Origin: Paracyclopina nana
Lineage: Eukaryota > Arthropoda > Copepoda > Cyclopoida > Cyclopettidae
Assembly (NCBI GenBank): GCA_019096065.1
Contig: JAGUCH010000009.1
Location: 3,544,001 to 3,608,000, forward strand
DNA length: 64,000 nucleotides
Direction of reading: 5' to 3'
This document shows, in pieces, positions 60,824 to 64,000 of the stretch. Numbering within the stretch: position 1 is the stretch's first letter; each line of letters begins with the position of its first letter. The notes below the pieces were generated by a model that was not told where the DNA came from, searched no databases, and saw nothing but the letters and a program-made list of their open reading frames with translations. The translations under genes and the position numbers were made by a program.

Positions 60824-63800
60824 CCCACGAGGTGAATATTGTTTTGTAATTTTTTTCTCGTGTTCTGATGAAGAAAAATAATGATGCAATTTTGGGGAGG
60901 CCTCCCAAAGTCAAAGGAAGTCAAGTTCATCATCAGACTCGTGAGAACAGTGAACTTTCAAGGACCCCATATTGTGAATAAAGAAGAAGCCTCATCAAAA
61001 CTGATCTTGAGCTAATGAAGAATATGTGATTCGTTAGGAGGAAGACTTTGCCTCAGGTTGTGATCAGTGCTTGTCATCAATCTTGACTTTTTGAGCAATT
61101 ATTTCATAAATGGGCACCAACAGCAGGAGTCATGGCCGGAAATTTGGGTACTCCACATCCTCTTAGATTATTCTTGACTTCTTTTTCAGCTCCCAAGAAG
61201 ACCACTGAACCGAAACGATCTCTTATTCTGCAGGAGGCAAGTCTGTACAATTGAGCAAAGCTGTTGCAAAAAATATTTGCAAGCAGCACAAGCAAAAAAA
61301 GAATTGAGTGTAACCAATAATCAAGGAAGACCTGCCAATGTGGTGGGAATTGCCATTGCTTTTGATGTGTGGAAAAAAAATTGAGTAAGTGATGCCAATT
61401 AGAGAAGTCTTTGTAACACGATTATAAAATGCATGTGGTTATTTCATTCTAGGAAGCTCTGTATTTCTTGGTACTCATTGGGTTATACTTAAATGGCAGC
61501 ATGCAACTTATTACTAGAGGATATGGCTGAGTTCCCAGTTATTATAAAAAGACAAAGTGCTCACTGCAAGGGCGCACAGCAGCACAAGTTATACTTCTTG
61601 AACTCCATTCATTGTTTTTTAAGGTACTGTGGGATCATCATCTTCTTTAAAGCACGTGAAGGGTCGCGAGACCTTTCTCATCAACCTTGACATTGGTGAG
61701 GCAAAATGAATGAGAAGCAATTCTTTGAATGAATGAACAACAGAAGCAGCATCATGGGAAAACACTTTTTGAAAAAAAAAAACTCTGTTGGAGGTAGGAT
61801 GAGGTTCCAAAATGAAAGGACACAACAACTCACTCATGTTTGATTGACATTTTAGGTGGCACATTGACATTTGGCATGACTGCCGTAGAGTAAGAGGTGT
61901 AGTATGTCAAGGTATACATTATTGCTTATAAGAGCTCTCTTTCTCTGCTCTTCTCTGTGTTCTACACACCGAATCTGTATGGTGGAGAGTAATTTGCTAC
62001 TTTACTGCTCTCCATGGGTTTTGCCCTCCTGTTACCTTTTTTAATATACTTTGAATATTTCAGACACTTAAAAGTCTTAATTAGATATTGGTGGTGGCTT
62101 ATTTATTTATGCAAAAGCCTTAAAGCTCCCTTTAAGGCATATTTTTTAACGGTGAAATTGCTAGGAGTGAGGAACAGTGAGAGAGCCAAAAGTGGCTTTC
62201 TTGAGCCAAAATGAGAGCTCTCTCGCCGTAGTCGTGTGCCTTTCGATTCGTATCTTGGCAACCATACAGGAGAAGATGAGCCACAACAAAACACGCCAAA
62301 CAGGCCTTTCTCCACTGCCGAAAGCAACTAGCAACCAATGGGAGAAAAATTAAGCTTCTTTTATGCAAAGCAAACTTGGGAAAACTATATCATTTTCTGT
62401 TCCCCTTTTGTGGGTCTGCTTTCAAGTGGTCACTCAACATTGAAATAACAATTTACAGAGAGCCAGCAATATTTTCGACGTGAAGCAGGAAATGTAATCT
62501 TGCCTATTTTTAAAGAACTGCTGCTGCAGCCAGTTTGAATAGAACTCCAGTTATTTTGAGCATTTAAATGTCCGCTAGCCAAAAAGAGCCTTTTGTCAAC
62601 CCACATTTAGGTCACCAAGGGTGATTTAAATGGCTGGCCACCATGATGAAAAAAAGAGGCTCCTTTTTCCACCATTTCCCTCTCATTGACTGGCTGGAAT
62701 TTATTTTCAAAGGTAAAGCTCACAGACATCTGCATCCCAAGAGGGCAGCAGCCAAACCTGTCATCAAATAGCCATTAACTCGTTCACACATTCATTGTAA
62801 TTATTATGATTGTTTATGGTCACACCTAAATAATGCAGAGTGGAGTGTTGTTGTAGCAGTGGAAATCTCATGGCTTTTCCAGGATGCAAACAGGAACTGA
62901 AGTCCTTGATAGAAATTATGGCCAATATTGTTGCTGATGTCAGGTTTAACTAAAAAGCAGCTGCCAAGTTGATTGTTGTGGTGGGGTCAATCTATTAAAA
63001 TGACTTTGTCCTTTTTTGAGCCAGGCTGCATTTTATAGTAGAGAGCAAAATGTGTGAGTGTGTGTGTCATAATTATTGCACGTTAGTCACGCGAATTGTG
63101 ATAAATAACGCCTAAATTGATATTAGAATATAAATGATGCCATTTTGTGCTCCATTTTTGTCAATCTATCCCTGTTTCCGGGCCGGTAAAAAATGACACT
63201 CATTTTATCCCATTAGTTACGGATCAAATATATTCCATGTACTACGCATAGAGATGTTCTGGTTATGAGAAAAGTTTGCATGTTTCGATCATAATTGAGG
63301 CCTGTCAGTAGCACGATCATCGACCGCCTAAGCAGGTGCTTTTTTACTGTGTTTTTCGCGAAAAAAATTGATAAGAATATTTTGGGGGGATTAATTTCAC
63401 ATCTGCGCTGACATCGGCACCTTTATCTTTGCTTTGTGGCGAGACAAAAGATATTCTTGAAAACTATGCAAATTTGCTAGCTATGCAGTGATGCAGTGTC
63501 GCCCTAAAATATACACACATACACGTCAGCAAAAAATGATTGAAATTGCCCGAGTTGGCAACAGCTAGTGAGGCATTTTATCTCAGCCAAATTCATGGAA
63601 TTCTTGCAAATTGAGCTTCACATTCACGGAGAGAGCATTTTCTCTGTACGGGTCAGAATTAGTTTTCGTTTTGGCGGCAACATGTGATTTTCCTTGTGTT
63701 TTTAATCCTTTCCCACACACAACCTTTTGCCAATTATCGAACGGGTGATTGACACTCGACAGATTTCCCATTCAGCACTCTTGATTTTCAATTTTCGCAT

Positions 63801-64000
63801 TCGCAGCGGGGGGCAAATGAACTAGATCTTTTGCAACACCTTTGCTCTTGTAATCGTTAGCAATAAATTTGGCTAAGGCTGCAATTTGCCTGGATGGTTG
63901 CTTTGGCGGAATATATCCCTTATCTACTTGGGTTTGCGGGGAAATTGCCCCTTTTTAATCCACCAGCTTCAATTTCCAGCTATTTTGCACATAGTTGTCT
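60824..64000. other. Intergenic, nothing recognised
   Basis: AT-rich sequence with short two-strand open frames only; a (TG)n-like stretch at about 63053-63068. Confidence 0.5.

Overview
The window is animal nuclear DNA, most likely from an arthropod, possibly a crustacean. The grounds are a pickpocket-type DEG/ENaC channel with a TSIHGFGY-like cytosolic N-terminus, a canonical U2 snRNA with the same extra A before the branch-site-pairing region as I recall in Drosophila U2, two D-type cyclins, GT-AG introns of about 50-80 bp, TATA promoters and AATAAA signals. I cannot name the species. There is no prokaryotic operon structure, and nearly all long open frames outside the loci listed here are chance frames in AT-rich intergenic DNA.

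Layout. 0.1-0.8 kb: a two-exon secreted peptide precursor ending RKR-LFSAARG-stop, a candidate amidated neuropeptide. 0.8-11.2 kb: no supported gene. 11.3-12.6 kb (minus): a three-exon cyclin D with an LxCxE motif. 13.5-14.9 kb: a block of small repeats, namely an inverted-repeat unit holding a degenerate tRNA, a palindrome, and a 484-bp hAT-type element with a perfect 8-bp target duplication. 16.5-17.1 kb (minus): a small secreted protein with a TATA box and a 5'UTR intron. 20.8-22.1 kb: a GC-rich minisatellite between inverted repeats, then a MITE-like palindrome. 25.36-33.95 kb: an 8.6-kb DNA transposon with short terminal inverted repeats and two divergent, frameshifted multi-exon genes, one encoding a DDE-like transposase. 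35.5-38.3 kb (minus): the DEG/ENaC channel. 38.97-39.17 kb: U2 snRNA. 39.9-41.9 kb: a four-exon type II membrane protein with nine LNR (Lin12/Notch) repeats. 42.6-42.8 kb: a near-perfect palindromic MITE. 50.1-51.3 kb: a second cyclin D with the same middle-exon length and phases as the first. 56.36-60.27 kb: a foldback element whose arms are inverted arrays of a 180-bp satellite, with a smaller MITE-like repeat inside it. 60.33-60.82 kb: a second hAT-type element with an 8-bp duplication.

The most unusual object is the 8.6-kb transposon. At least five of its short introns (four are exactly 55 bp, one is 56 bp) are recognisably related to one another and to non-coding repeats of the same element, so one repeat unit seems to serve as its introns. 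The other systems worth attention are the satellite-armed foldback element, the array alternating LNR and CxxCxC knuckles, the divergence of the Rb-binding motif between the two cyclin D copies, and the unrecognised peptide precursor.
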